Source of the DNA: Chloroflexota bacterium
Lineage (GTDB): Bacteria; Chloroflexota; Anaerolineae; Caldilineales; Caldilineaceae
Direction of reading: 5' to 3'
Length of the DNA stretch: 29,300 bases
Assembly: GCA_003577005.1 (NCBI GenBank)
Contig: QEUW01000067.1
Coordinates: 1 to 29,300, forward strand
Shown: positions 1-9,800 of the stretch, piece by piece
How positions within the stretch are numbered: position 1 is the first letter of the stretch
Layout of the letters: the number at the start of each line of letters is the position of its first letter
Translations under genes and position numbers: made by a program
The notes under the pieces: generated by a model
Databases searched by the model: none
Told to the model about the DNA's origin: nothing
The model's input: only the letters and a program-made list of their open reading frames with translations

Positions 1-2628
1 AAAATTTGTGTTCGACGGCTCCTGTCCGTCGAAGTGGAGAATCATGCGGGCGCCGCTCAACTGGATGGCGTGTTTGCCAATCAGATAGGTTGCTCGCAAA
101 GCGCCGGCCACATCGAGATCGAATTGCGAGTCAGGCGCCCGGTTGATACCTACGTTCTGGCCCGACACATCCACGAAGACGACATTTGCCCCAACGGTCA
201 GGTCTCCGCCACTCGTGATGTCCACATTCCCCTGCACCGTCAGCGTTTTTAGCGTCAGGTCGCCCGCCGCCCCGGTACGCAGGATGGCCGCTGCCGAACC
301 TGGATTGCTGGACGGCGTGAGCAGGCCGGGTGTGTTGGTGGCAGTCAGCCCCACCAACTGGAACTGGCTGCCGGCAACCGTATGGTCGCTACCGATGATG
401 TTGTGTACCTGATTATGGTGCTGGTTGGCTGTTACGCCGCCCAGGTCGCTGTGTTGTAGCTGCGCAAAAGCCGCGGCGGTGGCGCTCGTTGCCCGCAGCA
501 CATGGCCTGTCGCTGCCCCGCTGATGGTGTGGTCGGCGCCCAGGCCACTGTTGGTCGCCAGCACATGCACCTGGTTGTGGTGCTGGTCGGCCGTGACATT
601 GGTCAAATTTGTATGGCTGTATGAGCCAAAGGCGAACGTAGTGGCGCTAGTCGCCAACAGCGCCTGCCCAGCCGTCAGGCCACTGACCGTATGGTTGGCG
701 CTGGTCAACGGATGCACCTGCGCATGATGCGCATTGGCGTCGGCGATGTGGCTATCGAATTGCCCCTTGAGCGCATTCACCGCCACCCCGTCCACCGTCC
801 CGCCTACGATGATATTGCGGTCCACGTTCAGATCGGACCGGCCAGCGCCCTCGTTGATGATTGTCACCGTGGTGTCGCTGGCTGAGTTAGCGTCGATCTT
901 CATCGAGCCAGCGAACTCCCACTCCTGGCCGCTCATGGTGTCGCCCACAATAGTAGTAGCGTTGAGCGTGAACACGTGAATCACCTCGGCATACAGTTCC
1001 CCGCCAGGCACGTTGGTCGCCAGCTCGTCATCTGTCGAAGCGATGCGCACGCCTCGGTTAGGACCGATAAATACGTTGGCCGGCGTGATCAGCATCGTGC
1101 CGCCCTCGCTATCGTTAGGCGATTCGATACTCTGCGCCGATGTGCGTGCGCGTAAGGCAATCGTGCCCCACCCCCCAGAGGTGATGCCCTTCGCTGCGAG
1201 AGACAGCTGGTAGCCAATGCTGTCACTGCTGCGACTACCCACATACGCATGTTCGGTCCCGTCCAACGTCTGCCAGAGAAAACTGAGCCGGTTGGAGGCG
1301 AACCAGTCGGTCGAGGTGACGATACTGGCCCCGTCGCTGTTGAGCGCGACCAGGCCATTGGCCGCTATGACATCGCCCTTGAGGAAGACATTCGTGCCGT
1401 ACAGACCGTAGCCGGTCGGCTCTAGCGTCGTGTCGGTAATTGATTCCAGGTTGCCGATCTGTGTGTGGATGGTGCGGTTGGCCGGCGTGTAAGGATTAGC
1501 GCCGGACCAGGTGGCGTAACGGGTGTAGGGACTGCCGCCGCTGTCTACCACGCTGTGGTGGATGTAGCCTTGCCCTGGCTGACCCCAGCCCATGACAATC
1601 GAGCCTTTTTTGAAGACTAGCCCCACGTCATTTTCGCCATCCCGGTGCGTGTAGGTCCACTGCTGGCGCCTGACCCCGTTGGCGTCTGCGCCCAGGTCCA
1701 CGTAGTTGGACACCTGGCCCCAGGCCCTGGCGATAGTCAGCCCGCCGCCGCTGCGGTCGATCAGGGCCATCATCACCCAGTCGTTGTCGGCGAACAGGGC
1801 GCCGCTGAAAAATGGCACATCCTCCACAATCAGGGTGGTGGTGGCGTCCACTGCCGGGATGGTCACATCGGCATAGAGCACGCCCATCGATTCGGTGATG
1901 AAATCCTCGCCGATTTGCACCCGCACAAAATCGGCCATAAACAAGTAGGCCCGCAGCTCCTCGACTTGGATTTCTCGAATGTCCAAAAAGCCGTGCCCGG
2001 CCACGTTGGTCATACGCCAGCCGGCCCCAAAGAGACCCGTCACGCTGTCGGTGGTGCGGATCTCTTTGCCGGCGGTCAGGTCCACCCGGCCCGCCGGCGT
2101 CAGAGTCAAATTGCCGCTTGCTGTCGTAATCAGTGGCGTCGTCACCCGGCCAAAACTCATACCGCCGTCGCTGTGGAACTTGGCCAGCTGCGACGGGTTC
2201 GCCAGGCCATCCGTGTGCGCGATAACCGCATGGCTATGGCTGTCGGCGGTGACGGCATTGGCGCTGGTGCTGCTGCTGGTGGTGGGCGTACCGATGGCGA
2301 CCTGGTCGCTGGTGATGGTCAAGCCGCTGGTCGGCGCCCTGTTGAGGCTCACTTGCTGTGATGAGGCGTCCACGCTCACGCCGGCTGCGCCGCTGGCCCG
2401 CGGATGATGCACGTCGGGCAGGGCGGCGTGGGCGGCAATGTCCTCGGCCACCCACAGGGCCTGCGAGCGGGCCAACTGACCCGTGTGAATCGTGAGGTTG
2501 TCGAGCGCATGAGGAGTGAGTACGCCTACGCTCACTGTCGCACCACCACCACCCCGCCCCATCTTTGCAACATCGGCAATGATGAGCGGCTTCAACTTTG
2601 CATAGAGTTTAGTAACCTGCTCTGCCAT
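1..2628 (-). CDS. Tail fibre / receptor-binding-like protein (3' end beyond window)
   Basis: The frame opens with ATG at 2628 and stays open for 876 codons to the window edge, so the C-terminus is missing. The start directly abuts the stop of the upstream hub gene (TAGATG), which implies translational coupling. The protein is rich in Gly, Thr, Ser and Asn and lacks catalytic motifs, as phage fibres do. Near the visible C-terminal end it carries three related segments containing HHAQVH, HHNQVH and HHNQVH, each followed by a DHT/NHT-type turn (DNA about 370-740). These are followed by a stretch of the VGINRAP...LDVAGALRA type that often precedes fibre tip domains. Being last in the tail module after Dit- and hub-like genes fits an adsorption fibre. 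Fibre-like is well supported. The receptor and the exact family are not known. Confidence 0.72.
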   Translation of the reverse strand, partial: MAEQVTKLYAKLKPLIIADVAKMGRGGGGATVSVGVLTPHALDNLTIHTGQLARSQALWVAEDIAAHAALPDVHHPRASGAAGVSVDASSQQVSLNRAPTSGLTITSDQVAIGTPTTSSSTSANAVTADSHSHAVIAHTDGLANPSQLAKFHSDGGMSFGRVTTPLITTASGNLTLTPAGRVDLTAGKEIRTTDSVTGLFGAGWRMTNVAGHGFLDIREIQVEELRAYLFMADFVRVQIGEDFITESMGVLYADVTIPAVDATTTLIVEDVPFFSGALFADNDWVMMALIDRSGGGLTIARAWGQVSNYVDLGADANGVRRQQWTYTHRDGENDVGLVFKKGSIVMGWGQPGQGYIHHSVVDSGGSPYTRYATWSGANPYTPANRTIHTQIGNLESITDTTLEPTGYGLYGTNVFLKGDVIAANGLVALNSDGASIVTSTDWFASNRLSFLWQTLDGTEHAYVGSRSSDSIGYQLSLAAKGITSGGWGTIALRARTSAQSIESPNDSEGGTMLITPANVFIGPNRGVRIASTDDELATNVPGGELYAEVIHVFTLNATTIVGDTMSGQEWEFAGSMKIDANSASDTTVTIINEGAGRSDLNVDRNIIVGGTVDGVAVNALKGQFDSHIADANAHHAQVHPLTSANHTVSGLTAGQALLATSATTFAFGSYSHTNLTNVTADQHHNQVHVLATNSGLGADHTISGAATGHVLRATSATAAAFAQLQHSDLGGVTANQHHNQVHNIIGSDHTVAGSQFQLVGLTATNTPGLLTPSSNPGSAAAILRTGAAGDLTLKTLTVQGNVDITSGGDLTVGANVVFVDVSGQNVGINRAPDSQFDLDVAGALRATYLIGKHAIQLSGARMILHFDGQEPSNTNF

Positions 2629-4626
2629 CTAGATCCCCAGCAACTCATCCGGATCGGGCGTACCGCGGAAGCGCACACTTCTGATCCTGTTCTCAATACA
2701 ATCGTATTCGGCCTCCTCTACAAACTGGGGAGAGAGTCGGTAGGCCACCGCAGCCGCAGATGGTATGTCACTACGAGCCACCCATTGTCCAACCGGCAGC
2801 ATGCCTTCGACGAGGGGGCGGCCATAAATATCCAGCCAGCGCCCGTCTGGTGTCTGCTGGATATTTATGGCCGTGTCTGGTGGTTCTGCATAGACCTGCA
2901 GGATCAGTTCGCTCGTGATGTCGAGCACGAGCTGCGTATTATCGTCAGTGCCCGCACAGATCAACGCCATCAACTCGTCATAGGCCACCGCATCACCCGG
3001 CCGGTATTGGTTTGTGAATAGACCTGACGAGACCTGAATATCTGTCGTTGTCACATACTGGCCGCAGGCGGCTACTACTTCTCGGATCTGCCGGGTCGTC
3101 TCCCACGCCCCCAGTACCCGGAACATCAGGCTGGCGTTGGGTGTGCGTGGTATCCAACTCACACCAGACCACAGCATAAGCGAGCCGTCAGTGTAGCCCG
3201 CCTGTTCGTCCACCTCGACTACGTAGTACTCGGAAATGCTGTAGCCGCCCGTGCGCTGCACCTGCAACCAGTAGGTCACGTCCTGCTGTAGCATCAGCGT
3301 GTTGGAAAACTGGAACACCCCGGTGGTGAAATCGGTCGTTATTTCAGCGGCGGCGATGGTGGCACTCTCCAAAATCGTACCCGGCTCGCCGCCGTCATCC
3401 GCACAGATGTTCAGGCTCAGGCCATCGACCAGCGCACCCACCTTCTTGACCCGTAGTTCCACCTGGGCGACTGTCCAGTCGCCCGCCGTGCGAAACGACT
3501 GCGCCACCTCGATGCCATGCGCCACCAGCGTGACGGTCTGGCCATCAGACGGAAACTCGGTTGTGCCGGACTCCTCGGTTTCAATATAATTACCCCTACT
3601 GATGGTCGTTTCTGGCCAGGGCGGGCTACCAGCCGGAAAGTTGCTCTGTGGCCTGATTTCCAAGTGGCCCCCGCTTACCGTTTTGACCTGTTTGTAACCG
3701 TTGTTCTGAGCGTGCGTGGCGCCGGAGACGTGGATAAAATCATCCACCTCGACAAAGCCGAGATCAGCATCTACGCTATAAATATCGTCTGGAGCATCGA
3801 ATGAAATGCCGTCACTAGTGTATGAGCGGGGCGGGCGCCGGTCCACGTTTTTGACCGTCCTGACCCCGTTGTTGCTGCTGGTGCCAGAGATGGCAATCCG
3901 TACCCCGGTAGGAAAGTTGTTTAGCCGGCCCTGCATGTCATAGATGCGCCCGTGCAGGTTAAAGCCCCACGCCGCCGACGTGATGCCCAGCCCCAGTGGT
4001 TGGTCCGCCGTATCTCCCCCCGCGTGCTCCTCGAGGCCGCGCGGTTGGGCATAATACTTCCAGCCGAACGTAAAAATGTCGCCCGCACAATGGAGCAACG
4101 CGACTGGCTCTCCTTCTCTGTCCTGTGCTTCGCCGGTTACAGGTATCGGCAGTCCTATCCTGGCCAGCAGTGTGTCCCGCCTGGCGTCCGCCATCGCTGG
4201 CGTCGCTGAGATCTCCGTGGTCTCCATCAGCTCCTTGACCAATAATAGCGCATCGATGCTTGCGCCATTGACTGCCCAATCTGTTATCCCGCTGGCTGGC
4301 GCCCCAAAATCTTCGTAGCTATACGCCACTCTCACCCGGTTGTACATATCACGGAGTGAGAGACCATCTAGCAACTCCCCCCGGCTGACGAACGCCTCCT
4401 CGATGTAGCCCCACCATACCGGATGATAGTCACTGTTTCGGATCACGACACGCTTACCAAGCAGCGAGAACAATGACCACAGCCGGTTGATGTCGCCCCG
4501 TACCTCGATATCGGCTTGCAAGCACCCGCCACGCGTGCTCCGACTAAACCACTGCGGCGTGCTCTGCAGGCCATTGGCCAGAGGGATGTCCGCCCCATCC
4601 TTCGTCCGAAAGTCAACTGTAAACAT
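2629..4626 (-). CDS. Tail hub / tail-tip (baseplate) protein, modular
   Basis: This 665-residue protein lies between the Dit-like gene and the fibre gene, where siphoviruses encode the tail hub (Tal-like) protein. ATG at 4626 overlaps the preceding stop by one base (TGATG). Residues 1-110 look like a hub N-terminus, with a WWGYIEE segment. Two similar small beta modules follow, at about 215-265 and 275-325, each with a Gly-Thr/Ala-rich turn and NNG. Residues about 370-508 resemble a jelly-roll or choice-of-anchor domain (QSFRT start, GGEPGT turn, aromatic YWLQV end). The C-terminal 150 residues look like hub sequence again, so the beta domains seem inserted into a hub core. No peptidase motif was seen. 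The assignment rests on position and domain style. A perfect 18-bp inverted repeat lies inside the gene. Confidence 0.6.
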   Translation of the reverse strand: MFTVDFRTKDGADIPLANGLQSTPQWFSRSTRGGCLQADIEVRGDINRLWSLFSLLGKRVVIRNSDYHPVWWGYIEEAFVSRGELLDGLSLRDMYNRVRVAYSYEDFGAPASGITDWAVNGASIDALLLVKELMETTEISATPAMADARRDTLLARIGLPIPVTGEAQDREGEPVALLHCAGDIFTFGWKYYAQPRGLEEHAGGDTADQPLGLGITSAAWGFNLHGRIYDMQGRLNNFPTGVRIAISGTSSNNGVRTVKNVDRRPPRSYTSDGISFDAPDDIYSVDADLGFVEVDDFIHVSGATHAQNNGYKQVKTVSGGHLEIRPQSNFPAGSPPWPETTISRGNYIETEESGTTEFPSDGQTVTLVAHGIEVAQSFRTAGDWTVAQVELRVKKVGALVDGLSLNICADDGGEPGTILESATIAAAEITTDFTTGVFQFSNTLMLQQDVTYWLQVQRTGGYSISEYYVVEVDEQAGYTDGSLMLWSGVSWIPRTPNASLMFRVLGAWETTRQIREVVAACGQYVTTTDIQVSSGLFTNQYRPGDAVAYDELMALICAGTDDNTQLVLDITSELILQVYAEPPDTAINIQQTPDGRWLDIYGRPLVEGMLPVGQWVARSDIPSAAAVAYRLSPQFVEEAEYDCIENRIRSVRFRGTPDPDELLGI
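2819..2873. repeat. Perfect 18-bp inverted repeat inside the hub gene
   Basis: Bases 2819-2836 are the exact reverse complement of 2856-2873, with a 19-base loop. The arms are A/T-rich in the middle (ATAAATAT), unlike the surrounding GC-rich DNA. The element encodes residues about 586-603 of the hub protein without breaking the frame. It would form a strong hairpin in mRNA. Confidence 0.85.
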
Positions 4627-5984
4627 CAGATCGTCAACCTCCGTGGTCGATACCAGATCCGCACAGACAGCGAATGTGAGATCGGCGCCTGGGCACCCTG
4701 GTCATGCAAAAAGTAAATGCGTTGCGCCTGACCCGAGTTGGGGTAGAGCATGATCGGCTGCGCCTTGGGTGACACGACCGGGATCTGCTGCCCCGAACCG
4801 TCAAACGCATAGGCCAGACCCTCGACTGGGTCATCGACGATGCGCTGATTATTTGCTACGCCTGTGCCATAATAGACGAGATGGCGGAAGTTGTTCGCAG
4901 GCATGGGCTGGATGTAGTCGATCTCGACCTGCACCGGTGCTGTAGTCCGGTGCGCAAGAACAAGTGCCATCCCTGCCGCTGTCGTATGATCACGGAAGCT
5001 GATCGTGCCGATGTCCAGCAGCTCAGTCTGTATCGTCGATGTCGGTAGCGCATGCTCCACCCCATAGGGGTTAAGGTTTGCCGCGCCTGACTGTTCAGTC
5101 AACCGCGGCGCTACATAGATGATATTGCCAGACACAAAAGTATAGAACCAATACCGCACCAGCAGCCGGAATGTACGGCCGGCTGCCTCTCTCACCTGAT
5201 TGGCCGAAAAGTTCCAGCGAGGCAGCGCGATCCCAGACAAATTCATCGCCAGCACATTCCCACCGCTGGTTCCTGGTCGTGACTCTACCGTACCACCAGA
5301 TACAGCGGCCTCCCCCTGAACCATTCCGGCAAAATAGGTGGTCGTAGATAACACCTCATTAGCAATATAGATGTTCTCGTAAATCCTCGATCCGCCCGAG
5401 ATATTGGTCATCTCGATCCTGGCTGGGGCAGGCAGGACACCCGTAATGGTGCCGGCGGCGATGGTCACATAGTTGCCCGCCGTCGAGCCGTCGCTATGAT
5501 TGTCAACAATTTTACCGCCCGTACCCACCCCCGGGCTGTTAAAGCTGTTCATAGCCACCTCCACCTCAATAGCCCGCTCCCAAAACCCGGCGCGTGTAAC
5601 AACCAGAGTGATCGGCACTTTCGCCTGCCCCCATGCCGTCATCGCATTGGCGCCTAAGTTTACGGAGCCGCCACGCAATTCTGACCGCCACAGGTAGGGG
5701 TCGTTGATCGGCTGATATTGAAGATAGACCCGGCGACCGCTCCCCTTCTCAGACCTGCACGCAGCGGCGAACAAAAGCGCCTGGATCTGACCGTACACCT
5801 GCTGTACGGTAGTGGTACTGGCGCCATAAACCAGTGCTTCGATGGGCTCGGTCACATCCCCATACTCAGCCTCTGTGCCAGGTATCTTTCTCCCCTCCTG
5901 CGGCACATAGTGACTAAGCATGACGTTCGTGGTCGTCAGCGAGATGGTTGTCGTACCATCCGTGATCTGCAGGTTGTGTGGCAT
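4626..5984 (-). CDS. Distal tail (Dit-like) protein
   Basis: The chosen start is ATG at 5984, which overlaps the stop of the CHAT gene by one base (TAATG) and gives 452 residues. A TTG start four codons upstream is open but less likely. The protein lies after the tape measure and before the hub, the usual Dit position. The first 150 residues have the beta-rich form of Dit N-terminal domains, with periodic Trp/Tyr and a WGQAKVPITLVVTRAGFW stretch like the end of that domain. The longer C-terminal half contains Gly/Ser/Thr-rich beta segments (VEIDYIQPMP) that may form a carbohydrate-binding or collar extension, as in enlarged Dit proteins. No enzyme motif is visible. It would form the ring joining the tail tube to the tip complex. 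The call depends on gene order as much as on sequence. Confidence 0.6.
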   Translation of the reverse strand: MPHNLQITDGTTTISLTTTNVMLSHYVPQEGRKIPGTEAEYGDVTEPIEALVYGASTTTVQQVYGQIQALLFAAACRSEKGSGRRVYLQYQPINDPYLWRSELRGGSVNLGANAMTAWGQAKVPITLVVTRAGFWERAIEVEVAMNSFNSPGVGTGGKIVDNHSDGSTAGNYVTIAAGTITGVLPAPARIEMTNISGGSRIYENIYIANEVLSTTTYFAGMVQGEAAVSGGTVESRPGTSGGNVLAMNLSGIALPRWNFSANQVREAAGRTFRLLVRYWFYTFVSGNIIYVAPRLTEQSGAANLNPYGVEHALPTSTIQTELLDIGTISFRDHTTAAGMALVLAHRTTAPVQVEIDYIQPMPANNFRHLVYYGTGVANNQRIVDDPVEGLAYAFDGSGQQIPVVSPKAQPIMLYPNSGQAQRIYFLHDQGAQAPISHSLSVRIWYRPRRLTI

Positions 5985-6784
5985 TACCGTGGCCAATCCT
6001 CAGGATAAAGAATGGTCGGCGTCGGCGTGACGACGTAGACGGTCGTCTGTGGCCGCCTGCTGCTCGAGAAAGCGATCACGACGGCTACCACCATGACCAG
6101 GAGGGCCAGGGCAACCGACCACTCGAGGCGACGTAGTCGCTTATCGATTGTTCGGGATTGTTCGAGCCAGCTCGGGGCGCCCAGCAGGGTGTCGCCCAGA
6201 ACAACACGCTCTAACCGTTCCACACGTCGCTCCAGATCAGGATTATCCCGCACAACTGCACCATTCGGAGAAGGAAAATACCGTAGACTCGATGCCCTGC
6301 CCGCCGCCGCGATATGGTAGGCCCGTTGGACTCTGCCTGCGTCAGCGATGCCCTGGGCCAACAGCACCCCGTTGCGCGTTGCGTCGGCATCATTGATAGC
6401 AGCAATATTGGCGTAGACATCATGCGCATGGATGGCCTGAAGTTGCTCGACAAAGGCGCCACTATCACAGGTGTTCAGGTAAGACCAGTCCACCTCGGCC
6501 CGGGCCAGGTACTGCCCCAACGCACGAACCGGTAGCAGTTTATCGGATAGTGCCACCGCTGTATCAGTAGCGTGGCCGATGAACCAGAAAGCGTCGAACT
6601 GTTGTTCACGCACTGCGTTGGCGATGTCACCCTCCGTAACCCGTCCGGTCAGGACGATGGGTCGGAGAAATGTCCGCACCAACTCAACCATCTCATTCAC
6701 CTGACCGCGTAACGGCGCCACCGCGACAGATGCGTCATACTCGGTGGGTGCTACGATGAGCACTCGTGCTGATCGGTCTGGCAC
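5984..6784 (-). CDS. CHAT/caspase-like protein with C-terminal membrane anchor
   Basis: This 266-residue protein starts at GTG 6784, 44 bases after the tape measure stop, and its stop is coupled to the Dit-like start (TAATG). Residues 1-165 fit a compact CHAT domain, a caspase-related cysteine peptidase fold. FWFIGHATD supplies the likely catalytic His71. A VALSDKLL turn follows, and YLNTCDSG supplies the likely nucleophile Cys106. The later segment NDADATRNGVLLAQGIADAG resembles the CHAT pattern I.D..A....y..La.G. Residues about 182-196 are a short charged helix (ERRVERLERV). Residues 223-240 are a single hydrophobic segment, followed by SSRRPQTT and a TPTPT tail. Predicted topology, which is inference, puts the peptidase domain in the cytoplasm. 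CHAT proteins commonly act in bacterial immunity or programmed death. No normal tail role is known, so this may be a defence or superinfection gene. Substrate unknown. Confidence 0.75.
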   Translation of the reverse strand: MPDRSARVLIVAPTEYDASVAVAPLRGQVNEMVELVRTFLRPIVLTGRVTEGDIANAVREQQFDAFWFIGHATDTAVALSDKLLPVRALGQYLARAEVDWSYLNTCDSGAFVEQLQAIHAHDVYANIAAINDADATRNGVLLAQGIADAGRVQRAYHIAAAGRASSLRYFPSPNGAVVRDNPDLERRVERLERVVLGDTLLGAPSWLEQSRTIDKRLRRLEWSVALALLVMVVAVVIAFSSSRRPQTTVYVVTPTPTILYPEDWPR

Positions 6785-6828
6785 ATTTCGTTTCGACTGA
6801 CAACGCTTTCTTATCCGTCCAACACCAT

Positions 6829-9800
6829 CTACCGCCGCCGCGCCCGCCGTTGCTGAATCTCCGTAATCTGGTAGGCCAGCCGGTACAGGTCCTGTTCGCT
6901 CCGCACCACAATCGTCTCGGCCAGCGGCCCGCCCCAGCCTCCGGCCGCCATCGACTCCGCCTCCCGGTTTGGGATGACCTGCGCCCCCCTGGGCAACAAC
7001 ACTATCTCCCGCCCACCCTCACCCACCCACGTGGGGCCGCCATGAGAATAAGCCGTTCCAAGCTGATCTCCTGTAAGAAAGGCCAGCGGGTTGATTTTCT
7101 TTATTGCCCCAATAAACGTATCTAGCCAGGCAGGTGTTGGAATCTTGGGCCACCAGTCAGAACCAAGCTTCGTGATACTTGGCCACCAGTCAGAACCAAG
7201 CTTGGTGATACTCGGCCACCAGTCAGAGCCAAGCTTGGAGATTTCGGGCCACCAATCAGAGCCAAGCTCGGTGATCTCTGGCCACCAGTCAGGACCAAGC
7301 TCCGTGATATCCGGCCAATCCCATTCCAGTAAACTCGTCACCCAATCCGGCGTAGAAAACACGGTGCCTAGATCGATCTCGATCTGGCCGGTGACCAGTT
7401 TCCCCACCCATTCGAGAAATTCTTTCACCTTTGTGATAGCGGTGTCGATGGCCGTGGCCACGCCCTCAAACCCCAGATCCCTGAGTGTATTAGAGATCGC
7501 CGTTCCCGCAAATGCAATCAGCGCGCTCGCCACAACCGCAAAGTTCGCAATCGATCTCCCCAGCGCCTCAATGAAGTCGGTTCCAATTTGCCCAAATGCA
7601 GCCCAGGCCGTTGCCCAGTCCCCGTTTGCAATCGCAACAATCGCGGTTGCCACACCGGTCACCACGCTTGTGATCAGGTTCAAGGTGTTCGTAACCTGAT
7701 CAATGACTGCCTGTATCACCGGCACCAGGTTCTCAATGGCCGCCGCCAGCAAATTATTGAAGAGCAGCGCCACAGCCGCCACCGCAGCCCCCAGCGCCAT
7801 CAGTGCCGGCTGTGCTGCCTCCCATAACGCCTGTAGCGATGGCCCCAACGTTCCGACCTGTGCCCCCAGGCTGACAAAGGCTGCCCCAATCCGCCCAATC
7901 GAGGGGCCAAAGAATTGCACCAACACGCTCAGCGCTGCCGGCAAGTCGGTCTGGAACCAGGTCACCAGTTGCGTAACAATGGGACCAACTACACCCAACG
8001 CCGTCGAAATGTAGCCTGGAATCGCTGACCATCCCCCCGCAAAGAACACACTGACCGTAGCCAAGGCTATCGGCAAACTGGTCTGGAACCAGGTCACCAA
8101 TTGCGTGATGATAGGCCCAACCACACTTAACGCCGTTGAGATGTAGCCAGGAATCGCCGACCACGCCCCCGCAAAGAAGGCACTCACCGTAGCCAGGGCT
8201 ATCGGCAAGTTGACCTGGAACCAGTTGACCATCTGGGTGATGATAGGGCCGACCACACCCAACGCTGTGGTGATGTAACCGGGAATTGCCGACCACACCC
8301 CGGCGAAGAAGGCGCTCGCCCTAGCCAGTGCTATCGGCAAACTGGTCTGGAACCAGGTCACCAATTGCGTGATGATAGGCCCAACCACACTCAACGCCGT
8401 CGAAATGTAGCCGGGGATTGCTGCCCACACGCTAGCAAAGAATGCACTCACCCTAGCCAGAGCTATGGGTAGATTCGTCTGGAACCAGGTCACCAATTGC
8501 GTGATGATGGGGCCAACCACGCCTAACGCTGTCGAAATATAGCCAGGAATCGCCGACCAGACACTGGCGAAGAAGGCGCTTACTGTGGACAAGGCTATCG
8601 GTAGACTCGTCTGGAACCAGGTCACCAACCGCGTGATGATAGGACTGATCACGCCTGACGCTGCCGTGATGTAGCCAGGAATCGCCGACCAGACACTGGC
8701 GAAGAAGGTGCCGGCCGTCGCCAAGGCTATCGGCAGATTCGTCTGAAACCAGGTCACCAGTTGGGTGATGATAGGGCCGATCTCCCCTGCCGCCGCGGTG
8801 ATGGCCTCCGTGAGCTTCGTACGAATGCCTCCCACATCAAACGCAACCAACGCAGCCAGGGCGGCTACTACGAGTCCAATAGGTGAGATCAGCAACCCAA
8901 ACGTACCGGCCAGCGCGCCGATCACCGGCAGCGCCGACGAAAACGCCGATACCACCGTGCCGAGCGCCAACAACAAGGGGCCTAGTGCCGCCGCGGCCAT
9001 GCCGACAACCACGATCCACTGCCGTACGATCGGGTCCATGTTGGCAAAGCGGTCAGCCAGGGCGAGCACCCTGTCTCCTAACGGCTCCAAAACTTCGGCC
9101 ATGGGCAGCAGCACCGCCCCAATAGCGTCGCCCATCTTCTCGCGGAAGACTTGCAGGCGGGCTTGTGCCTGTTGGTACATAAAGCCCAGCTTGTTGACAC
9201 CTTCGGTCTGGGCGGCGAAAGCCTCATCGGTGGCGCCGGTCACCTCCTGCATGGCGGAGAGTTTTTCTTGGAATGTGTCCGCCTGCCCACCTGTCAAGGC
9301 CAGCACCGCAGTCAATGCCTCCACGGATCCATACATCTTGCCCATCGTGTCTGTATTGCCATCCGCCTGAGCGTTGATCAGAGCTATGGCCTCGCTGAAG
9401 CCGACAGATTCGATGAGTGCCTGCCCAAGTGCTGCGGCAGCTGCATCGACAGCTTTGATGTCGTCCTTCATCGCTTTCTCTTTGTCCTTGATGGCCTTTT
9501 CAAGCGCCTTGAATTCTTTAGCGTTTGTTTTTGTTGGCTCCCCAAGGGCTGTCAACTTCTGCTGAAGGGCTGCCATTTCATGGCCCGTCTTCTGCACTTG
9601 CGCTTCAGCCATTCGCCAGGCGTCTACCAGGTGACTGTCAACAAGTTTGCCTTGTGCATCTAGTTGATAAGCTACATCAGCAATCGCTCCGGCCATTTCA
9701 GTGGTCGGTTTTAGCAGGGCTTGATAAGTGGCACGCAGTTGTGTAGAGACTTCGGCGGCGCCACCGGTCACGCCGGTGAGCGTGGCCATCGACGCAAACA

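Noticed and set aside
1645..2361. Long plus-strand open frame (238 codons)
   Set aside because: It is the antisense shadow of the fibre gene; the minus-strand frame is continuous, has coupled start and phage-fibre composition, whereas this frame is His/Gly/Gln-rich without a motif.
7890..8778. Possible CRISPR-like array because of regular repeats
   Set aside because: The period is 132 bp, the repeats are coding and contiguous without spacers.
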